This document shows positions 43,094 through 55,549 of a stretch of 64,000 nt of DNA, in pieces (within the stretch, counting starts at the first letter, position 1; each line of letters begins with the position of its first letter). Location of the stretch: positions 349,857 to 413,856 of the forward strand of contig MU859065.1 of the NCBI GenBank assembly GCA_033297205.1. Direction: 5' to 3'. Position numbers and translations under genes: made by a program. Source of the stretch: Pseudoneurospora amorphoporcata (Eukaryota > Ascomycota > Sordariomycetes > Sordariales > Sordariaceae). Under the pieces are notes generated by a model. The model was not told the origin of the DNA. It saw nothing but the letters and a program-made list of their open reading frames with translations, and did not search any database.

Positions 43094-43891
43094 TCATCTT
43101 TGACCCATCCCCACCACCCCAAATGCCCTATCCAGTTCCTTCCCTTGATCGGCCACGGCCATCTCAGTTGGTCTCCCATTTCCTTGCCCCCCATAACCAG
43201 CCTGCCCCAATCCAAACCCTTGCCCGCCGAACCTTTGAGTTAACCCAGCAATACCTCCATCCCTCCCCCCATTTCCTCCTTGCTGTTCGTCGCCCTCGCC
43301 ATCTTGCGCATCCAACAAACTGCCTCCGTTCCCTCCCTTTGAATTCCCACCCTTCCGTTCCGGTTCCAACAACCTAGCCTCACTATCCAGCCACCCCGGC
43401 GCCACTCGCCTCTTCTCGGCCAATTCCCTCTTCTTGATCCTCTCCTCCAGCGCTTCGAGTTCCGCGCCGGCGTCAGATTGTAACTTTGCGACATGCGCTT
43501 GTAGAGCTTGGCACGAGGCGATGATGTCGTCTGGGTGGGCGGCGTGGCCGGAGGTGGGGGAGATGATGTATTTTGGTTTGTTGTTAGAGGACGTGGATGC
43601 TGTTGAGTCGCCTCCATCTGGGGAGTGGTTTTGACTGGGGGTGTTGACGCCGACGCCAGATGTGGAGGGTGGAAGGGCGCTGGGCATCGGTTTGTAGGTG
43701 TAGGGTAGGGTGGCGGAGGAGGGGAGGGAGACGAAGGGGGAGACGGTTAGGGGGAGTTGTTGGAGGAGGGGGTGGGTTCCTGGAGGCGGAGGGTGGTTAG
43801 CACATAGCTGGTAAGGCAGAAATGGAGATTGGGGAGGCAAAAGAAAATGGGGCAGGAAGGGAGAAGCTGGGAACTTACGGTTGTCGTGCAT
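43094..43891 (-). CDS. Conserved-looking coiled-coil protein of unknown function, 2 exons
   Basis: Exon 1 43891-43879 codes only four full codons (MHDN), followed by an intron 43878-43780 (99 bp; GTAAGT, branch GCTAACC, CCAG) and exon 2 43779-43094; 232 residues. The start has AAA before ATG. Without the intron the frame also stays open (265 codons) but passes through an extra Pro/Phe-rich stretch; I prefer the spliced form because the splice signals are excellent. The sequence has HPLLQQLPLTVSPFVSLP, a Ser/Asn linker, then a helical, coiled-coil-like block (DDIIASCQALQAHVAKLQSD ... ELEALEERIKKRELAEKRR), the motif VAPGWLDSEARLLEPE, and a Gly/Gln-rich tail. It resembles small subunits of nuclear or kinetochore complexes in style, but I do not recognise the family. 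It is divergent from the pICln gene. Confidence 0.7.
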   Translation of the reverse strand: MHDNRKFPASPFLPHFLLPPQSPFLPYQLCANHPPPPGTHPLLQQLPLTVSPFVSLPSSATLPYTYKPMPSALPPSTSGVGVNTPSQNHSPDGGDSTASTSSNNKPKYIISPTSGHAAHPDDIIASCQALQAHVAKLQSDAGAELEALEERIKKRELAEKRRVAPGWLDSEARLLEPERKGGNSKGGNGGSLLDAQDGEGDEQQGGNGGRDGGIAGLTQRFGGQGFGLGQAGYGGQGNGRPTEMAVADQGKELDRAFGVVGMGQR

Positions 43892-44389
43892 TTTGGCGGT
43901 TGTGGTGAGGGAAGGCTGCGAGGCTGAGAAGCGGAAGAGGTGTTCTCGGTGGAGGAGGAGCTTGACGACTGGGACCAGGACGAGAGGCAGAGGATGGATG
44001 GAATGGAGTGCTCGAGTGTCCCGGGTGTGTCTGAGAGATTAGGCGTCTTATTGTGAGGTCGGTTCGAAAGGTGTATCAATTGGAAAGACACAGGTCGGAT
44101 TGTTAGTCGTGTTGGAGGTTCCGGTCCGATTCAATGGAAGCAATGTCAACGTTACCTTATTGGACTTGGATGTGTGCAAGTTGGAGTCAGCGATGATGAG
44201 GGCCGATGGAGCTGCAGGGGTCATTCCACAGCGGGAACGATACGCTGATAAGCCCCATAATGAAGCAATTCGACCCCACTAAAGATCACCCAGAGCTTCT
44301 GGAGCTCCAGCGGGCAGCTTCAACTTTCAAGCTCGTCGCGTCTGTAGGTAGAGGTAGGTAATTCCAACAAAACACAAACAAACACAAAG
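43892..44389. promoter_or_regulatory. Divergent promoter region between the coiled-coil gene and the pICln gene
   Basis: 498 bp separate two start codons that face away from each other. Both promoters must lie here; no specific site is recognised. Confidence 0.55.
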
Positions 44390-45456
44390 ATGGCACCTAC
44401 CATAATTCGGACGCCGCCTGCGCTTGCGGACTTCAAGCCCCTCGAGGACCACCTACAGCAAACCCCCGAGACATTCTTCGGCGGAAAGCCCGTCCTCTAC
44501 TACCATGCGACCGGCGCAAAGGCCTGGATCGCCAAGTCGCAGCGCGGGAGGCTGCCTTTCTTCCCTGCCGACCTCGAGTCTGAACCTACCGATCCTAAGG
44601 GTGCTGCCTTGAGCGAAGGTGCCGAGGAGACTGTTGAACAGAAAGTCGATCTCTATGTCAACTCTCAGTACGTCCAGTTGCTTCCGAACCGTCAAGGTCC
44701 TCACTTTCTCCAGTCAAAGCTAACCCGATTCCTCTTCCTCCTCGTAGAAACCTCACAATATTCTCCCCTTCCGCTGAAGTCGGTTTCGAGATCCCCTACC
44801 CCGTGATTAGCATTCACGCGATCAAGACCATCGGCACCGGCGACACCAAGTACCCCTCCGTCTTCCTCCAGCTCGAACTGTCCCCCGACGGCGGCGCCGA
44901 CGACGACGACTTCGAGACCGTCGAGCTCACACTCATTCCCCCAACCACTTCTGCAGGCACTGCCGCCGCTCCCGCCCAAGAAGCCCAAGCCGAACCCGAG
45001 GCGGAACCAACAATTGGCAAGAAACAGCCTGACAACGAAGCCACAAAACTCTTCAAGGCCATCACTGCTTGCGCCGACCTGAACCCCGACCCGGCCGAGG
45101 ACGATGAGGACGATGAATACGATGACGACAGGATAGTCTTTGAGGGCGACGCCATTGAAGGGTTCCAGGGCGTATTTGCGGGTTCAAACTCGGGAGGTCT
45201 GCCGCCGCCGATTCCTGGTAGTTCCGGGTGGATCACGGCGGAGAATGTTCACGAGTACTTTGACGAACAAGGAAACTGGCTTGGTGGGGATGATGAGGTT
45301 GAGGTTCACGTTGAAGGAGAGGAAGAGGGTGGCGTGAGTGGAGAGCTTGGTGAGGGTGCTGGTACCGTGAGAAGGAGGGAGGACGTGGAGGGTTCGACTG
45401 AGGGCGGTGGGGAGAAGGAAAAGCAGGGAGAGAGTAAGAGGGCAAGAATTGATTAG
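44390..45456 (+). CDS. pICln homologue (methylosome subunit / Voldacs family), 2 exons
   Basis: Exon 1 44390-44667, intron 44668-44747 (80 bp; GTACGT, branch GCTAACC, GTAG), exon 2 44748-45456; 328 residues; start AAAGATGG with A at -3. The PH-like fold of the family is seen in VLYYHATGAKAWIAKSQRG, VDLYVNSQNLTIFSPS (across the splice junction), VGFEIPYPVISIHAIKTI and SVFLQLEL. An acidic stretch (PAEDDEDDEYDDD) and the conserved IVFEGDAIEGFQGVF and ENVHEYFDEQGNW follow, then a Gly/Glu tail ending in a basic KRARID. pICln binds Sm proteins and PRMT5 in the cytosol and guides snRNP assembly; older work called it a swelling-activated chloride regulator. It is longer than human pICln (237) because of linkers and the tail. 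Confidence 0.88.
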
Positions 45457-48400
45457 GGAACGCGAAGAACAAGTGAGAGGAAGCATGAAAGCAGTGGACG
45501 CATTGTACACTTACCTTGTTGGAGAGGGCTTGGTTGAGACTATATACAATTTTGCACTCAGACCCTTGTTGTCAGGCGTTTCCCAGGAATGTGTGGGGAC
45601 ATCGTTTGGCAACGGACTGCGGATAGTTCAAAATAGAATGTGGTGTCTGTACCCGCTGGCTCGGGCTCCGGAAAAATGCGTGAGTGACTCGGCTCTCTGC
45701 TACTGGCGATCGTTTGGTCCAGACAACCAAAGCTATCGAAGCTCCTTTGCCAGTCTGGGGAGAAGATCGAAACAAAACAAGGTGTGTGAATTTCTCGAGC
45801 AGCGCGTCTCTTACCTACGAACAAAACAGCCCGGAAGGGCCAAAGTAGCGAGAAGCCTGAAGTTCAAAAGGGCGTCCCTAGCCCAGACGAGTATGCGTGG
45901 TCCAACTCGGTGTTGAAATGCCATGGTAGACAAACAGCAAAGCACTTGGCACTGCCCATGACATTTCACAGCATGATCCACACGCCATTCCGATCTGGGT
46001 ACATTTAAAGAACTCGTTCAATCCTTTTCTTTGCTTCTCTTCTTCTCCCCTCCAATCCATCATTTTAATATCTGGCATGCTCAGCTTCTATCATATCGAT
46101 TTTTTATCCATTGTTTTTTTGGTTGGCCCGAACAGTTTCGTCTCTGTCACTGTTTTATTGTCGATGCTCCTCTGCAGCGATGATCTGTCTCTTCTAACTT
46201 TCCCTGATCTGTGCCCTCCTTCTCTCTCGACTCCTCTTTTATTCTTGTTCTTCCATTTTATTATTCTATCCCTTCTCTTTTATCGTTGCTTTACCTCTTT
46301 TTTTCTCCCTCTTTGGTCTTCGCTCCTTGCGGACTTCTTTTTACTCTCTTCATTGCCCACGATAGTACTGCTCACAAACAACCTCGACCTGACACCACGC
46401 TACAATGTCAGTTTGAGTGACTGCGTTGGTAAGTCAACTCTCATATCCACCCGGCTCGCCTCCACCCACGCAGCAGAGCGTTCTGCAAGGCTATCGAAAG
46501 CAGGACTGCAATGGTGACAGCCTGGTTGGAGTCAAATGCACGCTCCCCAAGCACCATTCTCCGCATTACCGCTTTATAGAATACCCTGTTAACGAGACCA
46601 CAGGACATGAAGTCGGACAGGGACGAGTCTAGTTGACAAGTGTCAGTATTGCGCTCCTGAAAGCCTTGCACAGGGCACTGGTTCTTTGGGAATAAGGTGA
46701 TGGTTAATTAGAAGAAAGGTAGAAGAGGAGAAACCCCCGGAAACTAGGTATAAATACCCCTCCTTCCTAATAGCACAGCGCACCTTGCCACTCCCCTCCT
46801 TTATTACATTTCCCCTAACCACTCTCTCTTCTCCCCGCTCTTCCCCCTCTGTTTTCCTCTTCAATTTCTTTCCTAATTCTCCTCTCTCCACGCTGACTCA
46901 GCTGCAGGCGTCTCTGGCTTCGAGATGCAAGAGTTCGGCACTCGACAGGAAGTGTAAACTTCTAAACGTACCCTTCTATAAAGAACTTGACCGACGCGGC
47001 AGCGACTAACAAGTACTTAAGGTTTCTGAGAGCACGGAAGGCTGCGCAAGAGTTTCGTTACAGCGTCAACAGACGCACAATATACCCAAGCTTTCTTTGA
47101 CACTGTGAATGGAAAACCAGCCATTCCATGCATTATCTTCCAGTGCCGAAGCGGGAGGTTTGCGAGGGCCCGGTACGTGACCCGAGAAAAACACAGTTTT
47201 GCAATCATTTACCAGTGTTCACCAGCTTGGGGACTTCTCTAGTCGCTGTCCGTACCATAGGGCCACACCGTATGATGAAAATGAGGTGCCGTCATGGCAC
47301 AGGCACATCAACCTGGCAGAGCGACACAGTGATTTTGATGGCCAAACTGGGCGTCTGAGGCGCTTTATCGGATTTCCATGGCCTACAGCCAGCGCCACAA
47401 CACAAAGACTATCAGCGTCTACGACAATAAGTCTAAAAGGGTCCCCACATACCCATTGAGCGTCTGCATGATGGCGGAGTTGGCTACCATGTGTCAAGGC
47501 CCATACAGCTGGGCAAGCTGGCAACAGTCACGGCGATGAGCCCAGTGGTATGCACGGGTATGCCCGTTGTCGGAAGAATCCTTGCCATATGTCTAGGCGG
47601 ATTGAATGGAGAGGAGCCAGGAAGCCATGACAACGACTCGCCGCTGCGTGGATCTTGATATGGCGAGCCCTCCATTCGCGTTCTTTCGACTACCTCACCA
47701 TGTCCTCCGCTCAGCGTGTGATAACGCGGACGAAAATCACGCAACCACGCTGCCTATCGACTTTGCTTCCTCCACCCAGAAGTTCGGCCGGTTGGCCTTG
47801 CCCACCTTATCTCTACCTCTCCGCCATCTTTTCCACTCGATATTTACCTACCTGTACTTACGCACCGAATCCGAAGCATCCCATCCGTACCAGTAACAAG
47901 AAGCTCCATTGCTGCATCGAGTACGACCGCCACCCGTAGTGGAATCGCGATGGCGACGACAACGACCAACACTGGGATTGACCATACGCAGGAAGTCCCC
48001 CGACAAGCCGCATCCGTCTGAAGCAAGCAGTAGCACGACACCAGAGCTAGATGACACACCCCCGATGTCAAGCCTTGAGAATCATGAAGTCCGCTTCATG
48101 TCGCCTTCCACGCACTTCGAACCTAAATAGAATGCGGCCACGCCGAGAGATGGGTCGAGTCTACATATGGCGCCAGTCACGGCGAGTCAACCCGCTAAGA
48201 ACAATTTTATATCCTGTCTCTTTCAAAGAACCCGGGCAAGGTGCGGAAAGTGAAAAGCACCTCGCCCGGCCAGTTGAACTGTTCCCATCCATGTGCTCTG
48301 CTTCTAGTTGAGGCTTGTACCGGCTCATCCACAACAGCAGAAACGGGTTCCAGGAAGATGCCATGTCCCGGAGTTATGGTGCAGTAATTGGATTCCTATG

Positions 48401-49298
48401 CTCTGCTCTTCAGCCATCCCCAAAGTCCTGTCCTGCTTACAGGCCATTGTCTTTGCCCTGGTTCCCTGCCCTAAGGTAGCATGTTGAATCGCAGGGTTTA
48501 TTTTTATTTCCTTCCCTCTTTTTTATTTTTCAAGTGTTTTATTCTGCCACTTTTTCCATTCTCTTTTGCGGATTTTCTTCTTTCCGAAAGACAGGCGATC
48601 GTATTCTTCTTTCGCATCCTCGTCAGTGCAACGGCATACCTCCTTCCGTCAAGCCGGATACCGTTCGGTATTACTCTTCTGGAAGTCAAATTGATTTTCC
48701 AATTTCGAGCAAGCTGCTTGTCCTCTCCTTCAACTTTTCTCTCTGGTGTTACTTTTCCCAGCCGTTCGAGTCTCTCTAGACACACAACAAAAGAGTTCCC
48801 TTTCTCCTACATACCTACCTATCTTCCGTGCCAAAACCCGCCTCCTCGACTTCTTATCCCGACGATACGGCGTATACCTACCGACCGTAGTGCCGACGAT
48901 CGCCCAATCCTCTCCGTTCCTCGAACAACAAACAGAAAGGACAAGTGGAAACAAACTTGAAGAGCACGAGAAAAAGAAAACTCTTGATGTGAGGAAAACC
49001 CTGTCATGTTACTCCAACTCTGCTTCGCACAAAGCACCCTACGAGGTAGAGTTATGGTAAAAGACAGAGGCCTTGTCACACGAACTGGTCAAAAGAGTAG
49101 GAACAACGATACAATCGGAAGCCATCCTAACAACCTACCGTCTTTTCCATAACATTTGGGTTGCTACATTGCCTCAACAGACGAAGGATGTTATAGTGTC
49201 ACACCAATTCCTGTACGTTTGGAATTCCTCTGTTATTACCTCTCCGTCATCGCAACCCCTGGTTTAACTACTCTAATGGTGCCTCCATCCCTGTCATA
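45457..49298. other. Gene-poor region with pyrimidine-rich plus-strand tracts
   Basis: No recognisable gene. CT-rich blocks on the plus strand at about 46140-46360, 46770-46890 and 48490-48790 resemble promoter/leader sequence, but no convincing frame follows any of them. After the first block there is a three-codon frame (ATGTCAGTTTGA at 46404-46415) and a GTAAGT (46430-46435) that could be a donor; I found no matching acceptor that opens a frame. Non-coding transcripts are possible. Confidence 0.4.
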
Positions 49299-49452
49299 TA
49301 ACTAGCTACGTAGATCAGATTAAACGTACTATCTATCCGTAGATGTGAGGTGGACTTTGTCTTCCTACCCTTGTCAAAACAGAGTTGAAGGGTAGACGAA
49401 CAGAGTCCACCTCACACCAAGGGAAAGTAGAGTTGCTAGTAACGTCTAGTTA
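49299..49452. repeat. Inverted repeat with a 73-nt core hairpin
   Basis: The core is 49344-49416: left arm TGTGAGGTGGACTTTGT and right arm ACAGAGTCCACCTCACA pair over 17 bp with one mismatch, and a second block (CTACCCTT / AAGGGTAG) pairs inside it. Further out TAACTAG (49299-49305) pairs with CTAGTTA (49446-49452), so the whole 154 bp is loosely palindromic. It could be a small MITE relic or a hairpin RNA precursor. Confidence 0.7.
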
Positions 49453-52400
49453 GCATGAGTGTTTTCTATAAGCTAAAGCAGAGACATCCTAGCTTCAGTC
49501 ATCATTGGCCGAAGCCTCCACTGGTTGGTCATCTGGCCTTCACTTTCGGACAAGAGCTACTTTAACGAAGCATAGGCCTCTTTTTAACTGCTCCCCCGGG
49601 CGAAACTCAACGTTTCAAGTGATCCTGAAAGGCCCGATAGCCCGTATTTCTATCTCTTCCACTCTTTATCAACGATTCAAGCGGCCTATTATCAGCCGTT
49701 AATGACTGGAAAAACGAACAAATGTGGTATGTCTCACTCTAGGTTTTCCTTTTCTTTCACCAAACTTCACAGACTCTTTCTCCTTATTCCGGAGCCCACA
49801 ACCCCCGCTGGATGATCCATGGCCTCCCGGAACCACGACACCGAGATCTCTGAAGCCCCAAGCACACAGACCCGGGTCCTTCTGTAAAGAGGAAAGGGGC
49901 AAGAAGAGACGAGAGGACGAGGAGGAGAAGATGGAAGTGGATGAGGAGGAGGAGAGAGAAATGAGGAAGGGAGAGGAGGAGGAGGAGGAGGAGAAGAAGA
50001 AGAAAAGACGAGGACAGGACAGGGAGAGGGGAGAGAGGAGGATTGGGAGGGGAGAAGGAAGAAAAGAGAAATTGAAGGAGAAAAGGAGAGTGGAAAGGAG
50101 GGGAGAGAGAGAGGGGGGAGGGGGACGCAGGAGAGAAGAAAGAGAGGGGACGTCACCCAAACTTTCCGAGAACGCCGCCCGAGGCTTCGACTGATCACCT
50201 GCAACACTGTCATCCTTTCTTGACAAACCCAGTCAAAGGCACCTCGCCCCATGGAAGCAGAGGCACGCAATCCAGTCAAATCTAAGGCGGAGAACAACCA
50301 CATGCTTATGTCTAAAGTACGCCAGATGTGCCCCTAGAGCTCTGAGCTGCTCTACATGGCAGAACGCTGTCATTGGCTTTATCAAGACATTGTGAAGGGA
50401 GTAAGAGGCTATGAAAAGCGTCTGCACAAGAATCAGTGCATGTCGGAGTACCGGTGTTGAAGCACAGGAGCCGAGGCAGGTTTGCACGTGTTTTTGAAAA
50501 ACTTCTGACGACGAATGAGATGTCTAGGAATACTAATTCACAGACACGGACAAAGAACACTTTAAGTTGAAGTGAACACGCACCGAACCCCCTTTCTTCC
50601 ATTCTCCCATTTCCACCTTCTCTCTCTTGGCCTCCCTTCGTTTGCCAGTCTGCTTTGCCTGTTTTATGCTAACGTACCCTGTTGCGATGAAGGGGCTCGC
50701 GGGATTGATGAGGTTATCATCATGTTCGACGTCGTCGGCGGGGGTTCCGCGAAGACAGCTTGAATATACTTGTATGCAAACAAGCTCAAAGCTCTCCATT
50801 CTCTGTGCTTTTGCCATTAAGTGTGTGGCCACATTTGAGATTGCCGTCGGTTGCCTTGCCCCTTGGAGACCTTCTGTGATAATAACAAACATGGCATGAC
50901 CACATCACCCCCCACTTACAACCGCTCACCATCGTCATCAACGCATGAGAAGGTGCGTCGTGTGGCAAGTGACGAGGTGTGACTATCTGTGTGTGCCTAG
51001 CTTTTTGGTCTCTGTCCCCTCTAAACTATTCCTGGTCAACAACCACCTTACCCTAAACCCAAGCCGCACTAACAGCCGCTCCAGCCGCTCCAGCTGTTCC
51101 AGCTGTTCCAGCACTCTGGCCTCCAGACGCGATGCCACTCAGAGCTACAGCTGTTTTGCCTTCAACACCCACGCCACAATCGTGTCAAGATGGTCAAGAC
51201 CCCGAAGCATGCTCTCTGTGCGCCCGCTTCGTTGCTCAAAGACTCCCACCGCGAGAAGATGACTCCCCATCAATGTCCGCAAGATGTACCGCGTAATCTC
51301 GCGAGACTCGCTTTCGCAACATTGAAGAACACGCAAGGTTGAAGTTCTATCAGTTGTCTTAGGTAGCCTGTATGTAGTTGCTGGTTATCTCTGACTCCTA
51401 CTCCATGTGCATTTTCTACAAACGAGTCTCGCGAGATGATGCGGTGCCGTGTCTATGAAGCCCGAAACCCCCAGTTTTACCTGAAGAGCACACTGCCTGT
51501 GAAGACATATAATGCGGCGGCCAAGAATGAGGAACGGGCAACGAGGACGGAGGCCAAAGCTGCAATGCGAAGCAAATCCGTGAGAAGTGAGGCAGGCGAA
51601 GGCTTCCCTGGCCCGTCTGCCGCGGGGATGCTTAGGGCCCGTGATCCAAGGACTTGCTGGGAGGGACATGTGCAAACTGGCGGAGGAGGTTGCGCAGAAG
51701 CGAAGAAAAGGCACATCTACAAGGCAATCTGACGTGCTTGGTGGGAAGATCATGGCGGATGGCTCAGAGAAGAGGATCGAGGAGGGCGGCATTCCCAATC
51801 AACCCGCGGTCTGGGATTCTGGGTTTTTGTACCCACCCCCCTTTTTGACCACTTCAGCTTACGGACCCTAATACCATCACCATGGTTCTTACCGCAAGCA
51901 GCAATGATGTACCAACAGTCCTGTAAACTACGAGATAGTCATAGATACTTTCACAGAACCACACCGAAACCTTCCACTGTGCTAGTAATTCTCGCGAACG
52001 TCATGCCGTGGGAGGTACCTTTGTTCCCCGTACCCCAATCTCCATGTTGACGGGCACCTCGTATCTGTCTTCGTAATCTTGAAAGCATCAAGCCCAGGGC
52101 TCTCGGCCAAGATACAGCTTCATCTTGACCCGGGGTCTCCAGGCTTGATTCCACTATGCCAGCAGCTTCCTGGCCACTTACATCGGTTGGCACCGGCACC
52201 GACTGAGCCCGTGGTCCATCTCGATGCCCATATTCTGAGTGCCTTGAGCTAGCATCGGCGGCCAAGGGCCCTCTCGGTCGTCTAGGCCCCGTCGGCCATT
52301 CTTCCCACTCCCTGCCTAAGGACTCTACCCCTATTCTTCCACCTTCCAGGCGGGCGGCACAAGCGCTGGGCATGCAGAAGGGAGCCTGCTACCTTAAAGG

Positions 52401-55400
52401 TACAGAACTTCGGACCATAGGCTCAGCGCCTGGACGTCAAAACCACGTACCTGGCTCCGTGGCTGTGGTGGATAATTGTGAAACTGTGAATAACCTCTCG
52501 ATACCGATGGGCTCATGTTCGACTCCCTGCCCAACCGAAATCTTGTACTATTGTGACCCGGGTGATGGGGGACATGCTTGTACTTACCATTTCAATATCA
52601 TTTCATTATTCTTTTCTCATCTGTTCTTTGACTTTGTGACTGCAAGCTCACCGTGACAAGCCCGGCGGTGACCATAGAAGGTTCGTCTGCCGTGAAGCAA
52701 TGCAAGGTGCTAGGAAGCGATCCCGGAGTGTAGATGCCGTACCTGCTTGTGTTTCTGGAAGCAAAACAACAAGAAAGGCTCGCAAGGCTGACAGGGAGTA
52801 AGGCAGGAGAGATTAATCCGGTGAGCGGGGAGGCCCGGAAGAAGAGACCACGTCGTCGTTGGCCTCCTTTGAGCAGCGACTTGCACTTGGAAGGCGCGGT
52901 GTAACTGGCAGCATAGCTATGACGGCTCAGCAATTGGATTTCTTGCGTGTCTCCGTTGATACTGAAAAGCTCCTTTCGCGTGGTGCTGCCTTGCTCTTGA
53001 CATGGGCGTAGTCGTTGCAGTCTGGCGCCTGGTTGCCCCTTCCTTTGCTCCCCATGCCCAGTGATGTGATCTGTAGGCTTATCATGGCAATCTCTTCAAC
53101 ATCTACCGTCAGCTTGGGATGGCCAATTCCTCGCATCACTCGTGTCATCGTCTTGCGTTGCACGGCTTGCCACCCGACTGCTTGCATCGTTGCAGTCCAC
53201 CGTCTGGCTGCTACTTGTTCACTCAGCTGCTCACACCCAGGCAGCGACATCTGTGGCCAATGACCAGTAGCTGGTCAACGAGGGGGGTGAAGATGCCTGC
53301 TTGATAGTCTGCATAGCTTGAAAGCTGTGCCGGGAAGCTGCCCCTGTAGTTCCAACCAGCTGTCGTCACCTCTCGTCCATGTGAGCAGGGCATGGTGCTG
53401 TGGCGTTGAGCCGGCCCACCTGGATCTTGCCACCTGGCAGTCCGCAAGAGAAGGGCTTTCAGTACATAACTCACTCGCCCTCTGCTGTTTCCTCCGTGAT
53501 GGTGTTCTGAGGTGCTCTTTCCTCTTTGAACTGATGACTCAGCCGACCTTCGGGCCGTTCTTTCCCCGAGATAGCCCGGAATGCCTCATTTACCCTCAAG
53601 ACCTGCATCTTTCAGTCCTATCTTGTCGAACGAGATTGAGTGGAAAAGGAAGGAAACTACCACTAATGGCCTTATTGACGGTCTTTTGCGGAACGTACAG
53701 TATCGAAGGCCCGGGCATCATGATCTCTTTTCATGTTGGGACCCACTTGGGGTAATGTCTTGGCGGTGCGACACGACGACGGGAAGGTTCACGAGACACT
53801 CGCTCATAGTTCCTTCCATTCTTATGACTAAAACATGAAATCCACAGCAAGAGTCTTCTATGATTGTCAAATCTCCGGTCATGTAGGTATGGGGCTTCAT
53901 TTGCTCATTACAAGAATTTCTGTCGAGAGTATTCACGACCTTGTCGCCGCCGACGGTTGGAGACACTCTTTGATATCTCCTTCGTGATTCATAATGGAGA
54001 TCTCAAACAACTTTCCAGACTGTTTAGATTTGTATATGAATATGGAAAAACTGTCTTCAGCTTCATTCCTGTTGTTAAAGAAAAACCTCCGCCCAAGACC
54101 TTGCCTCTTCCCGACGTTCGGTGACACAAGGGACACTGCACCGCCATGCGGCGGTTTGTGTGTTAACCGGCTGGGAGTCACTTTATTCTTGTAATTATTA
54201 CCTAGATGTTGCTTCACAATACCCTAGTGCGTCGTTAGAGGAGTGCTCAATTTCTGTCAGAGCCAACACGGCACGCCATCAAAAACTGGCGCATTGCCTC
54301 TGACCTATTTTGTGAGAAATGAGATGAACGGCCAAAAGCCTGACTCTCGAATAACAAAACCCTGCTAGAGATTCTCGCAATTGCAAAAGTTGAGAGCTTT
54401 GGACGTAGAGCAATGTCGTCAGGGCTTCACGGAAACGTCTCAGCGGAATCTTGGTGGGCGGAAAGACTCGACTTTGAGGGTTGCGATTTATTCATGTTCC
54501 AATTGAGGTCGACAAAACGAGAACAGGTGGAGGAAAGTAAGTGAAACAAATAATATCATGGGCCGTCTGACCGCTGTCCTGGTGCAAGTCAAGCCGAAGA
54601 CTGGAAGTTGCTAAATTTTCCACTTGCGCCTCGACCTCCCATTTTCCGGGACCGAACGGGCCACTGCGCAGGGTCCACTTGCCGTCCAGGAGGTAGTGCT
54701 CCACACTTAACTGCATGCGCCAAAAGGAAACGATGACTGCCAGACGAACCTACCCTTCTCCGCAACATGAACAGCTATTGAGAGCGAAAGGATAACACTT
54801 GCGTGCTGAGTCACATTGTCCTTCTGGACTATCTCATGTCGGGTCTCGCAATTGGATAGTACAAGGTCCACATGGAGCGGCATCATGTTAGACCCCCGCG
54901 GCGCAAAGTTGGAAAGAGCGCCTGAGACCCTGGGCTGCTCGCTTGCGCGATTGAAGGCAAAATGATGCGCTGCGGATCGCAGAGAAAGAACATAGCTGGA
55001 ATGAGTTGCCAAGCTGAAGAGTGTCAACCTGATGGTGGCGGATGTGGTACTTGCCTGGTTCAAGCACGCTGGACAACACCAGTCTTTGATGATATGTCGT
55101 TGGAAATTCACTTATAGCCTTATAGGGCTGCATGAGCTTGAACTCGGGTAGACAGACGCACAGGCAAGCAAGCACGGAGTAATACAAGCAAGGTCTTCCG
55201 AGTAGGTGGATGCTGTATGTTGACGTTTTTTGCAGGAGGACGTCGCTTGTTGTTCGAACGAATGACCCAGATCGCTATTTGGGGTTCTACCGTCCCGTTC
55301 TTCGCGTGAAGTTGAACATACCTATCTAATATGCTGGAGGGCACATTGAATCTCCTACGGGTTTGACATTGTCGAAAGGGCGATGACATTGTTGGCGCAG

Positions 55401-55549
55401 AGTGAAGTCCCGGTGTGGAGTCCCGGACATGATCCGGAGCGGCCAGGAGTCACCGCTGCACCTTCTCACCCGCTAATTGGGGCTTTAGAAGAACAGCCAA
55501 CGGGATCCAATGCCAACAAATCGAACACGTTAACAGAGTTGACTCAATT
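49453..55549. other. Gene-poor region (about 6 kb)
   Basis: No domain-bearing gene found. Items seen: a purine-rich tract at 49885-50152 (listed); a short 9-bp CAGCCGCTC/CAGCTGTTC repeat (51078-51113); a 50-codon plus frame at 51189 starting MVKTPKHALC; minus-strand frames at 51951-52373 (140 codons), 52927-53250 and 54492-55111 (two frames with a weak intron between, phase not preserved). Their codon use is less G/C-ending than the real genes here, so I do not call them. Confidence 0.45.
49885..50152. repeat. Purine-rich (GA/GGA) low-complexity tract
   Basis: Nearly 270 bp of almost uninterrupted A/G on the plus strand, with GAG and GAA runs. It creates long spurious frames on both strands (poly-Glu on plus, poly-Ser/Pro/Leu on minus). 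Such tracts can form triplex DNA and are often in fungal promoters or leaders. Confidence 0.85.

Noticed and set aside
49699..50303. Overlapping frames on both strands in the purine-rich tract
   Set aside because: Products are poly-Glu/Lys/Arg or poly-Ser/Pro/Leu, which follow from the simple sequence.
51951..52373. 140-codon minus-strand frame (starts MPSACAARLEGG)
   Set aside because: Composition is protein-like, but codon use lacks the G/C-ending bias of the real genes here and no domain or splice context supports it.
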